This document shows positions 1-5,687 of a DNA stretch of 9,062 bases, in pieces; the first letter of the stretch is position 1; each line of letters begins with the position of its first letter. Below the pieces are notes generated by a model. It saw nothing but the letters and a program-made list of their open reading frames with translations. It was not told the origin of the DNA and made no database searches. The stretch is from Flavobacteriales bacterium (GTDB lineage Bacteria; Bacteroidota; Bacteroidia; Flavobacteriales; Flavobacteriaceae): NCBI GenBank assembly GCA_027003085.1, contig JALWYR010000007.1:1-9062 (forward strand), written 5' to 3'. The translations under genes and the position numbers were made by a program.

Positions 1-1
1 C

Positions 2-1609
2 ATGAAATATACACGCATACTGACGGTGGTGGCCCTGCTGTGGTGGGCCGGTGGACGGTCCCAACAACTGAGCGGAAGTTATTATGCCCTTTGGCAATAT
101 TACCAAACCGATACCCTCCTGCATTTCCGTGCGCCCGAAGGTGCGTTCCGCAGTATGCATTACCTGGATTTGCACGGCGGTTCCGGTGATTGGGAAGCCG
201 GACTTTCGGCCGAATATTATTTGCCGCAGGCCTTGATAGGTTTCAACCCCGGACTGGAAAAGCATTTTTTGGGTTGGTATGTGCGCTATGCGCACGATGC
301 CTGGGACTTGCGTGCCGGAACCGTTTACGACCAAACCGGCAGCGGAAGCGTATTTCGCACTTGGAACGACAAGCAATTGGGCTTGGACAACGCCTTGCGC
401 GGTGTTGATTTGCAATACCGCCCCGGTAAAAACACCCGCCTTAAACTCATCGCCGGCAATATGCGCACCGGTATCGATTATGCCGAAAGTTTTATCGGTC
501 TATTGAACCTTAATCAAGAGTTGGCCTTCGATAACTTTCGTTTTCGTTTCGACGCCACGGCCCTTACGCGCTACTACACGCCCGAAAACGATGCCGTGCC
601 GGCCAACGTAAATCTCTACGGCCTGCAAACCGGGCTCAGCTACGGGCCTTGGGATTTGAGTTTTGAATACGACTACAAAACACCCGATGCCCTCTATGCC
701 AACGGCGTGCTCAACGACCGCGTCCTTTTCGATGGCGATGCCTACATTTTCAATGCCGGCTATGCGCGCAAAGGACTGGGCATCAACCTGACGCTTCGCC
801 GGACCGAAAACCTCCAAATGTATGCCCGCCGCGACCTCCAAGGCAATCCCTACAACATAGGAACGGTAAATTACGTGCCGGCACTTATCAAACAACACGA
901 CTATCCTTTGGCCACCATCTACGTTTATTCCGTGCGCCAAGGTATTTCCTTTGCCGACGGCACGGTGGGCGAAATCGGCGGACAGGCCGACGCCGTTTTC
1001 AAGCTCAAACGCAAAACCCGTTTGGGCGGCCGCTATGGCACTATCATATCGGTCAATGCTTCGCAATGGAACGGCTTGAATGCCGAATTTTACCCCCAAC
1101 GCGGCATCTACCGCCGGCCGTTTTGGCAAGCCGGCCCGCTTTATTACCGCGACATTAATTTGGAAGTGAAACGCAAACTTTCGCGCCGGTGGAAAACCGC
1201 CTTTTTCGCTATGCATCAAACCTACAACCAGCGCCTGCTGGAAGGCCACGGCGAAACCGTGCGCGCCCTCACGGCCGTAACCGATTGGACTTACCGGATC
1301 CAAGGCGCCACATCCTTGCGCCTGGAACTGGAACATTTGTGGACAGCACAGGATGAAAAAAACTGGGCTGCCGCCGGATTGGAATTCAACCTGCACGGCC
1401 GCTACGGATTTTTCCTGACCGATATGTATAACTACGGCTACACGGGCATTCACTATTACAATGCCGGCTTGGTTTATACCCAAGGTGGCAACCGCTTGCA
1501 ATTGGGCTACGGACGCCAACGCGGCGGACTGGTGTGTGTGGGCGGTGTGTGTCGTTATGTTCCGCCCAACAAGGGTTTGCAACTGAGCGTTTCGCTTTCG
1601 CTTTTTTGA
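2..1609 (+). CDS. DUF6029-type outer-membrane beta-barrel protein
   Basis: This 535-residue protein starts with a signal peptide: a basic start (MKYTR), a hydrophobic stretch to about residue 17 and probable cleavage near residue 20, before QQLSG. The rest alternates polar and aromatic residues (many Tyr, Trp and Gly), as expected for amphipathic beta-strands. It ends in LQLSVSLSLF; a C-terminal Phe is the usual outer-membrane barrel assembly signal. The segment around residues 98-155 (RAGTVYDQTGSGSVFRTW, then LGLDNALRGVDLQYRPG) resembles what I recall of Bacteroidota DUF6029 proteins. Its substrate or role is unknown; a porin-like or structural role in the outer membrane is inference. The start ATG is at nucleotide 2, so its promoter lies outside the window. 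The signal peptide right at that start supports it as the true N-terminus. No Rho-independent terminator follows. A long antisense open frame across the second half is a coding shadow. Confidence 0.85.
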   Translation: MKYTRILTVVALLWWAGGRSQQLSGSYYALWQYYQTDTLLHFRAPEGAFRSMHYLDLHGGSGDWEAGLSAEYYLPQALIGFNPGLEKHFLGWYVRYAHDAWDLRAGTVYDQTGSGSVFRTWNDKQLGLDNALRGVDLQYRPGKNTRLKLIAGNMRTGIDYAESFIGLLNLNQELAFDNFRFRFDATALTRYYTPENDAVPANVNLYGLQTGLSYGPWDLSFEYDYKTPDALYANGVLNDRVLFDGDAYIFNAGYARKGLGINLTLRRTENLQMYARRDLQGNPYNIGTVNYVPALIKQHDYPLATIYVYSVRQGISFADGTVGEIGGQADAVFKLKRKTRLGGRYGTIISVNASQWNGLNAEFYPQRGIYRRPFWQAGPLYYRDINLEVKRKLSRRWKTAFFAMHQTYNQRLLEGHGETVRALTAVTDWTYRIQGATSLRLELEHLWTAQDEKNWAAAGLEFNLHGRYGFFLTDMYNYGYTGIHYYNAGLVYTQGGNRLQLGYGRQRGGLVCVGGVCRYVPPNKGLQLSVSLSLF

Positions 1610-1638
1610 CAATATTTTTTGGAGCTCCACAAGCCGTC

Positions 1639-1685
1639 GGGGCGCCGGCGGCGGAATGAAAATTCCGCTGCCGGCGGCGCAAAAT
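1639..1685 (-). repeat. Long hairpin, copy 1 of an inverted twin-hairpin element
   Basis: A nearly perfect 15-bp stem pairs 1643-1657 with 1662-1676 (one G-T pair) around a GAAA loop at 1658-1661. Read on the minus strand, it begins with ATTTTGCGCCGCCGGC (1685-1670) and ends with GCCGGCGCCCC (1649-1639). The same two arms occur in the same order, on the plus strand, in the hairpin at 1754-1799. It lies 29 bp after the DUF6029 stop but has no T-tract on either side, so it is not a classical Rho-independent terminator. It could still block 3' exonuclease digestion of the upstream mRNA, as REP elements do. Confidence 0.8.
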
Positions 1686-1693
1686 ATCAGCGG

Positions 1694-1728
1694 CAAATGT
1701 ATGGATGCGGAATTTAGCGTTTATTCAA
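1694..1728 (-). promoter_or_regulatory. Possible minus-strand Bacteroidota promoter between the twin hairpins
   Basis: On the minus strand, TACATTTG at 1701-1694, followed by C, matches the TAnnTTTG -7 consensus. The nearest TTG (1728-1726) is 24 nt upstream, slightly longer than the usual 19-23. It would transcribe through hairpin copy 1 and antisense to the end of the DUF6029 gene. The -7 match is exact, but in AT-rich spacer DNA it could be chance. Confidence 0.25.
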
Positions 1729-1753
1729 CACCTTGACCGGGAAAATCCCCTCG

Positions 1754-1799
1754 ATTTTGCGCCGCCGGCCCCGCGCCGAAGGCGCGGGGCCGGCGCCCC
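1754..1799 (+). repeat. Long hairpin, copy 2 of an inverted twin-hairpin element
   Basis: A perfect 15-bp GC-only stem pairs 1763-1777 with 1781-1795 around a GAA loop at 1778-1780. Its 5' arm ATTTTGCGCCGCCGGC (1754-1769) is a perfect 16-bp inverted repeat of 1670-1685, and its 3' arm GCCGGCGCCCC (1789-1799) is a perfect 11-bp inverted repeat of 1639-1649. Only the apical part differs: here CCCGCGCC pairs with GGCGCGGG, whereas copy 1 has GCGGAAT pairing with ATTCCGC. The two copies face each other across a 68-bp spacer (1686-1753), an arrangement like two REP sequences in a BIME or the ends of a small non-autonomous element. No transposase or RAYT-like gene lies in the window. Confidence 0.8.
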
Positions 1800-2160
1800 T
1801 TGTCTTGTTCCGCCCTCCGCGAGCCCTGACGGTCTCGCTCCGGCGCTCCGTGAACCGCCTTGCGGCGTTTCACTTCGCAGCTCCGCAAGCCCTTCCGGCT
1901 CCGCTTCGCTTTGCCGTTGGTCTTGCTTCGCGGGCCTCGGAACCCTTCGGTTTCCTCGGCGGCTCCGGCAGCCCATTTCGGTCTGCCTTCGCAGGCGGCG
2001 GAGCCCCTTCGGGTCTCCTTGCCGGCTCGGGAAACCTTTGCTTCCGGCGGCCAACACACAGGCCGCGCTTGTTTTCCCGCGCTACTCCGGGAGCTTGCGC
2101 GCTCCGCCTGCGGCTCCGCGTCAGTCTCACTCCGCTCGCCGGGGAGCCCGGCCGTTATCC
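1800..2160. repeat. GC-rich, A-depleted island with an array of short hairpins of one design
   Basis: Of the 360 plus-strand bases at 1801-2160, 28 are A, 84 are T and 248 are G or C (69% GC). Five hairpins share one plan, read on the minus strand: a variable 4-5 bp outer stem, an A facing a G, a short CC/GG-type inner stem, and a small loop. They lie at 1819-1838 (loop GTCA), 1850-1873 (inner CGCC/GGCG, loop GCAA), 1939-1955 (loop GAA), 1967-1987 (loop GAAAT) and 2000-2018 (inner CCC/GGG, loop GAA). The plus strand has a C facing a T at each mismatch. Weaker stems occur at 1885-1904, 2030-2045 and 2047-2066 (6 bp, 8-nt loop). Arg- and Pro-rich open frames cross this DNA in several frames and strands, as expected of high-GC DNA without stops, and none looks like a protein. 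Whether it acts as RNA or as repetitive DNA is not known. Confidence 0.65.
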
Positions 2161-2247
2161 GTGAATCAAGCCATCAAGGCAATGTTACAATAGGGAACCA
2201 TCATGGAACAGGGATTGGCCCACTGAAATACAAGAAAAAATCCTACA

Positions 2248-2280
2248 CTTGTCAGAAATAAAAAATTTTTACTATTTTTG
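2248..2280 (+). promoter_or_regulatory. Bacteroidota-type promoter of the ECF sigma gene
   Basis: TATTTTTG at 2273-2280 fits the TAnnTTTG -7 box, and CTTG at 2248-2251 provides the TTG of the -33 box with a 21-nt spacer. Transcription would start near 2286, leaving a leader of about 54 nt before the ATG at 2340. The flanking 2161-2339 is AT-rich and holds no gene that I can support. Confidence 0.6.
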
Positions 2281-2339
2281 AACTTAAATAAAAACCGGCT
2301 GCCTATGTAAAAGAGCTACGTATTGCAAAATTACATCCT

Positions 2340-2921
2340 ATGAAAGAAGTGCAAATCTCCGATGCGGAGTTGATACGTAGCTATGCCGGTGGTAACGAAC
2401 AAGCTTTTTCGCGTTTGATGGCGCGCTATGAGCATAAGCTTTACGGTTACATAATGAACCGGGTCAAAGATCCGCATTTGGCGCAGGATATTTTTCAGGA
2501 AGTTTTTATCAAGGTTATCGACACCATTAAATTCAATCGCTACAACGAAAAAGGGCGTTTCGGCGCCTGGCTCATGCGCATTGCCCACAATATGATCATC
2601 GACCACTTCCGCCGTCAGAAACGACAAAAAAACCAATACGACACCGAAGAATTTTCGGTTTTCGACGTCCTGCCCGACAACAGCACGGCCGAAAACCAAT
2701 TGGTGCGCCTTCAAACCATCGACCGGGTGCGCAAACTAATCGACGAACTACCGCCCGAACAACAACGGGTGCTCCGCATGCGTATTTATGAAAATATTCC
2801 TTTCAAAGACATCGCCGAAATGTGTGACATAAGCATTAACACGGCGCTGGGCCGCATGCGTTATGCCTTGATCAACTTGCGAAAATTGATGAAGAAATAC
2901 AATTTGGACCTTTCGGACTAA
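2340..2921 (+). CDS. ECF-family RNA polymerase sigma factor
   Basis: This 193-residue protein has the two-domain plan of group 4 (ECF) sigma factors. Region 2 spans about residues 20-92: EQAFSRLMARYEHKLYGYI, then AQDIFQEVFIKV for core polymerase and -10 binding, then IAHNMIIDHFRRQKR. Region 4 spans about 125-183, with ELPPEQQRVLRMRI leading into the helix-turn-helix IPFKDIAEMCDISINTALGR. The NTALGRMRYAL stretch is a signature I associate with a sigma factor widespread in Bacteroidota. It should direct RNA polymerase to a set of promoters that cannot be read from here. No anti-sigma factor gene is adjacent: the next gene is convergent and its stop overlaps this one by 4 nt (2918-2921). Control by a membrane anti-sigma factor is therefore unlikely to be encoded in this locus. 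A good promoter lies at 2248-2280. Confidence 0.93.
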   Translation: MKEVQISDAELIRSYAGGNEQAFSRLMARYEHKLYGYIMNRVKDPHLAQDIFQEVFIKVIDTIKFNRYNEKGRFGAWLMRIAHNMIIDHFRRQKRQKNQYDTEEFSVFDVLPDNSTAENQLVRLQTIDRVRKLIDELPPEQQRVLRMRIYENIPFKDIAEMCDISINTALGRMRYALINLRKLMKKYNLDLSD

Positions 2922-3445
2922 ATTTGAAAGTATTTGTCTAATTTTTTCTCTTTAATACCCAATACCTTCAACGCGAAATTTTCAAAGTTCATGCCGTTTT
3001 CTTCCAAATATCCCTGGAAATACTTAATGGCATATTCGGCACCGGCATTGCGTTTGATCTCAATCAATTTACCAAATAAATCCGCTACCATTTCGGCAGA
3101 TTGTTCCGGCAACATTTTAATTTCGATCAAAAATTTGGGTTGTTGGCTCCCTTTGGTATAATATTGGGATGACCGGACTATCCCCCAATAACATTTTCCA
3201 TCCTTCATGCGTCCACTCATCAGAAAATAAAATTTTTTCTTTTGCACCATATAAGGAAATATCATCTGGTCGTAACCACCTTCCTGAAAATCCTTTTCGA
3301 ATAGCACTTTGAACGGCTCTCCCACCAAATCATCAATGGACAAACCGGTAAATTTCAAAAAAGCATCATCGGCAAAAATAATACGCCCTTGCTCATTAAG
3401 ACGGACTTTAAGCGTATCGTAAACACTGAGTTGAACACATTCCAT
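2918..3445 (-). CDS. Small divergent PAS-domain protein, third of the tandem triplet
   Basis: The 175 residues form a PAS domain (about 8-112) followed by a helical C-terminal module (about 113-173). PAS hallmarks are DTLKVRLNEQGRIIFADDAF, then FTGLSIDDLVGEPFKVLFEKD, and the late-strand KDGKCYWGIV (82-90). The position of the Aer-like RHPDMP motif of its paralog at 4186-4854 is here LFEKDFQ (48-54), so the flavin-contact residues are gone and it may bind another ligand or none. The C-terminal module matches its paralogs (FGKLIEIKRNAGAEYAIKYF, then GYLEEN, then VLGIKEKKLDKYF) but the protein stops there, lacking the roughly 40-residue tail of the other two. There is no transmembrane segment and no output domain. 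The gap to the paralog upstream is 32 nt and I see no strong promoter in it, so co-transcription is likely. The stop codon overlaps the convergent sigma gene. Confidence 0.8.
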   Translation of the reverse strand: MECVQLSVYDTLKVRLNEQGRIIFADDAFLKFTGLSIDDLVGEPFKVLFEKDFQEGGYDQMIFPYMVQKKKFYFLMSGRMKDGKCYWGIVRSSQYYTKGSQQPKFLIEIKMLPEQSAEMVADLFGKLIEIKRNAGAEYAIKYFQGYLEENGMNFENFALKVLGIKEKKLDKYFQI

Positions 3446-3477
3446 ATCGGAAATATTTTATTACGTTCCGGACGGTT

Positions 3478-4110
3478 TTACCATAAACCGAAACGACGTT
3501 TCTTATTTTTCTTTACGGTTTTAAGAATCTCATCGATACCCATTTCACGCGCATCGACCTTGAAGAGTTCTTTCAGCGGAATTTCGGCATTCATATATTC
3601 GGCCAATTTTTTCTCACCTCCGAATTTATTCATAATATATTCGGATAGACAACTTACATTCCTGTCTTCAAACCAACCTTCCAAGTATTTTTGCGCCACT
3701 TTTTCTCCGCCACCATGTGTTTCGATTTCATAAAGTATTTGAAACAATTGTTCGAGTTCCGAACGGATTTCAAGCGGTAAAAATTTACGGCGAATGAAAA
3801 TAGCCGTTGGCTTGTTTTCATGCATCCGGGAATGTATATCTGCTACCGTCCAAAAGAATTCGTTATTTTTGGTGTAATTTTTTGAGGCGAAATAAGCATG
3901 TTTATGAGACTTGATTGTTTCCCAAATACGCTTGGAAATTACCGCGGGTAAATGCGGGTCTTGCAAAATTTCATGAGATTTTCCGATAACTTCGGCTTCC
4001 GTATATCCGGTTATATCGGTGTAAGGTTTGTTGATATAACGAATAACTCCATCTTTTCCCAATTTACATACCAAAGTTATGTCGGGTGATAATCCTTTTT
4101 CCAATTCCAT
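3478..4110 (-). CDS. PAS-domain protein, second of the tandem triplet
   Basis: The 210 residues have a PAS domain (about 9-110), with ITLVCKLGKDGVIRYINKPY, ITGYTEAEVIGKSHEILQDP and late strands FFWTVADIHS (85-94) and PTAIFIRRKF. The Aer-type motif is partly kept: HEILQDPHLP at residues 46-55 aligns with HNVIRHPDMP of the paralog, losing the Arg-His pair but keeping D, P and the final P. A helical module follows (about 111-173), with LEQLFQILYEIETHGGGEKV, then KYLEGWFED and KFGGEKKLAEYM. A basic tail ends KKNKKRRFGLW. It is soluble, with no kinase, cyclase, methyl-accepting or DNA-binding part. It has its own good promoter at 4137-4167, about 30 nt before the ATG. Signal reception with output through a partner protein is inferred. 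Confidence 0.83.
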   Translation of the reverse strand: MELEKGLSPDITLVCKLGKDGVIRYINKPYTDITGYTEAEVIGKSHEILQDPHLPAVISKRIWETIKSHKHAYFASKNYTKNNEFFWTVADIHSRMHENKPTAIFIRRKFLPLEIRSELEQLFQILYEIETHGGGEKVAQKYLEGWFEDRNVSCLSEYIMNKFGGEKKLAEYMNAEIPLKELFKVDAREMGIDEILKTVKKNKKRRFGLW

Positions 4111-4136
4111 CGATCTTAGTTTTTCAACAATAGGGG

Positions 4137-4167
4137 CAAAAATATGGCTTTACCGGCAAATTTCAAA
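4137..4167 (-). promoter_or_regulatory. Canonical Bacteroidota promoter of the second PAS gene
   Basis: On the minus strand, TTTG (4167-4164), a spacer of exactly 19 nt and TATTTTTG (4144-4137) match the TTTG-N19-TAnnTTTG consensus. The predicted start near 4131 gives a leader of about 20 nt to the ATG at 4110. The second and third PAS genes can thus be transcribed independently of the first. Confidence 0.6.
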
Positions 4168-4185
4168 CGATTGTCAAAATCCGGC

Positions 4186-4854
4186 CTAGCCGAACAATTT
4201 CCCGAATATTCCTTTTTTGGTCGTTTTTCGGATCGCTTCCTCTGCACTGAAATTTATTTCTTGCGAACCTCGCCCCTTCATCATATCTTCGTCATTAATC
4301 TCCGCTCGCATATAACTCATCAGTTTATCTTCGGAAAGCCCGAATAAATCCAAAACCAATTCATCATAAGTTTTTCCCATTTCATCCAAAAACCCTTGCA
4401 GGTAAGCTCCCGATGCTTCCATACCGCCCTTATCTTCCAATTTACGCAACTTGGCATATAATTCGCCAAAAAAATGCTTTACATTTTCGGGAATGGCCTT
4501 ACGACGCGAATAATAGGCGATAATATTTCCGTTTTCGTCTTCTTTCCATTTAAAGTCCGTTACCACCCAATAATAACGTCCGCTTTTGGCAAGATTCTTT
4601 ACAATAGCATGAATGTTTTGCTTGTTTTGAAGACGATCCCACAAAACTTTGAAAATGATTTTGGGCATATCGGGGTGCCTAATCACATTGTGCGGTTGCC
4701 CCATCAGTTCCCATTCTTTGTACTCCGAAACCTCGACAAAATAATCATTGGCATATTCAATGATCCCCTTGGGGTCGGTTTTACTCATGATCGTCTTATA
4801 AGGAAATAACTTGATTTCCTCATTAATCGGAGTGGGTCTTATTATCCTTTTCAT
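4186..4854 (-). CDS. Aer-like PAS protein, probable FAD/redox sensor, first of the triplet
   Basis: From the preferred ATG at 4854 this is 222 residues; an in-frame ATG at 4908 would add 18. I prefer 4854 because an exact -7 box (TATATTTG, 4889-4882) lies inside the longer version. Counting from the longer form, the PAS domain covers about 36-138. ANDYFVEVSEYKEWELMGQP and HNVIRHPDMPK (73-83) closely match the E. coli aerotaxis receptor Aer as I remember it (ANDTFVQVSGY, GQPHNMVRHPDMPK, then YWV). The Arg, His and Asp of RHPD are those tied to FAD binding in Aer. IVKNLAKSGRYYWVVTDF also fits. Unlike Aer, the protein has no membrane anchor, HAMP or methyl-accepting domain. It continues into a helical module (FFGELYAKLRKLEDKGG, YLQGFLDE, LFGLSEDKLMSYM) and a basic tail ending KKGIFGKLFG. 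A soluble redox or oxygen sensor is the best guess; the partner is unknown. Confidence 0.83.
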   Translation of the reverse strand: MKRIIRPTPINEEIKLFPYKTIMSKTDPKGIIEYANDYFVEVSEYKEWELMGQPHNVIRHPDMPKIIFKVLWDRLQNKQNIHAIVKNLAKSGRYYWVVTDFKWKEDENGNIIAYYSRRKAIPENVKHFFGELYAKLRKLEDKGGMEASGAYLQGFLDEMGKTYDELVLDLFGLSEDKLMSYMRAEINDEDMMKGRGSQEINFSAEEAIRKTTKKGIFGKLFG

Positions 4855-4881
4855 TCTGCTATTAGCTTTTTTATTTGATTG

Positions 4882-4889
4882 CAAATATA
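4882..4889 (-). promoter_or_regulatory. -7 box of the first PAS gene
   Basis: TATATTTG followed by C on the minus strand is an exact TAnnTTTG match. No clear TTG lies 19-23 nt upstream. Initiation near 4876 would leave about 22 nt before the ATG at 4854 and would exclude the upstream ATG at 4908. Confidence 0.45.
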
Positions 4890-4912
4890 ATTCTTTTTGT
4901 TTTATCATAAAC

Positions 4913-5021
4913 TATTTTTGTTATTTCTTTAATATAAAATTTTTCGGCAAAGCCGGTTTTGCATTCTAACAAAAACCGCGCCAAAAAAATCGTGCAAACT
5001 TACGTAAGTTTTTTAATTTTG
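4913..5021 (+). promoter_or_regulatory. Divergent intergenic region with two candidate -7 boxes for ysxC
   Basis: Two TAnnTTTG matches face ysxC: TATTTTTG at 4913-4920 and TAATTTTG at 5014-5021. Neither has a TTG at good -33 spacing. The second ends only 5 nt before the ATG at 5027, so using it would give a nearly leaderless mRNA. A weak hairpin (CGGC-AAA-GCCG, about 4945-4955) lies between them. Which box is used cannot be decided from the sequence. Confidence 0.3.
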
Positions 5022-5026
5022 CTCCT

Positions 5027-5650
5027 ATGAAAATCACCAAAGCGGAATTTATCAAAAGTAGTAAGGAAATCAAGGATTTACCTCCTGGAAATAAACCCGA
5101 ATACGCTTTTATCGGCCGTTCCAATGTGGGTAAATCTTCGCTCATTAATATGCTCACCGGGCGAAAAAATTTGGCCAAAACATCTTCAACTCCCGGAAAA
5201 ACGCAACTTATCAATCATTTTCTTATCAACGGCAAATGGTATTTGACCGACTTGCCCGGCTACGGCTATGCCAAAACATCCAAAGCCAACCGTGCCGGGT
5301 TCCAACGCATGATTCGTTCTTACCTCAAAGAACGCAACAACTTGATCAACACCTTTGTGCTGGTCGATGCGCGCCTCAAACCCCAAAAAATTGACCTCGA
5401 ATTTATGCAATGGCTTGGCCGTAACCGAATTCCGTTTTCCATCGTTTTTACCAAAGCCGATAAACTTTCCAGTAATCAATTGGCCAAACAAATCAAAGCC
5501 TACCAAACCGAAATACTGCATCAGTGGGTAAGTATGCCACCCTACTTTGTCAGTTCGTCGGTCTCGGGGCTGGGGCGTAAGGCCATCATGGATTACATCG
5601 AACACCTTAATGCGCAACTAAGCACACACTTTACCGAAGAAAAAAATTGA
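5027..5650 (+). CDS. ysxC: Ribosome-assembly GTPase YsxC/EngB (YihA)
   Basis: The 207 residues match the full length of the EngB/YsxC subfamily of TrmE-Era-like GTPases, which help assemble the large ribosomal subunit. All nucleotide motifs are present in order: P-loop GRSNVGKSS (30-38), switch I with the family TPG (TSSTPGKTQ, 52-60), G3 DLPGYGYAK (75-83), G4 TKAD (142-145) and G5 SSVSGLG (177-183). The N-terminal FIKSSKEIKDLPPGNKPEYAF is also typical. The ATG at 5027 fits the usual N-terminus (MKI..AEF..S). It diverges from the PAS cluster and is followed after 37 nt by the glycosyltransferase on the same strand. This is the most securely identified gene here along with nadE. Confidence 0.96.
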   Translation: MKITKAEFIKSSKEIKDLPPGNKPEYAFIGRSNVGKSSLINMLTGRKNLAKTSSTPGKTQLINHFLINGKWYLTDLPGYGYAKTSKANRAGFQRMIRSYLKERNNLINTFVLVDARLKPQKIDLEFMQWLGRNRIPFSIVFTKADKLSSNQLAKQIKAYQTEILHQWVSMPPYFVSSSVSGLGRKAIMDYIEHLNAQLSTHFTEEKN

Positions 5651-5687
5651 TTTTGTCGGTAACTCGGGTTACTCAAATTAATTTTTT

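Noticed and set aside
1643..1676. Rho-independent terminator for the DUF6029 gene
   Set aside because: The stem is strong, but no T-tract follows on the plus strand, and none lies correctly on the minus strand.
500..1696. Long minus-strand open frame of 398 residues
   Set aside because: It is antisense to the DUF6029 gene, whose signal peptide and barrel-like C-terminus are convincing. The antisense product has no recognisable domain and arises from codon bias.
1639..2160. CRISPR array or integron attC sites
   Set aside because: There is no constant repeat with regular unique spacers. No cas gene, integrase or recognisable attC core (RYYYAAC/GTTRRRY pair) was seen.
1705..2261. Several overlapping Arg/Pro/Ser-rich open frames on both strands in the GC-rich island
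   Set aside because: High GC with few A lowers stop frequency in most frames. The products are low-complexity, mutually overlapping, and lack promoters or domains; hairpin structure explains the DNA better.
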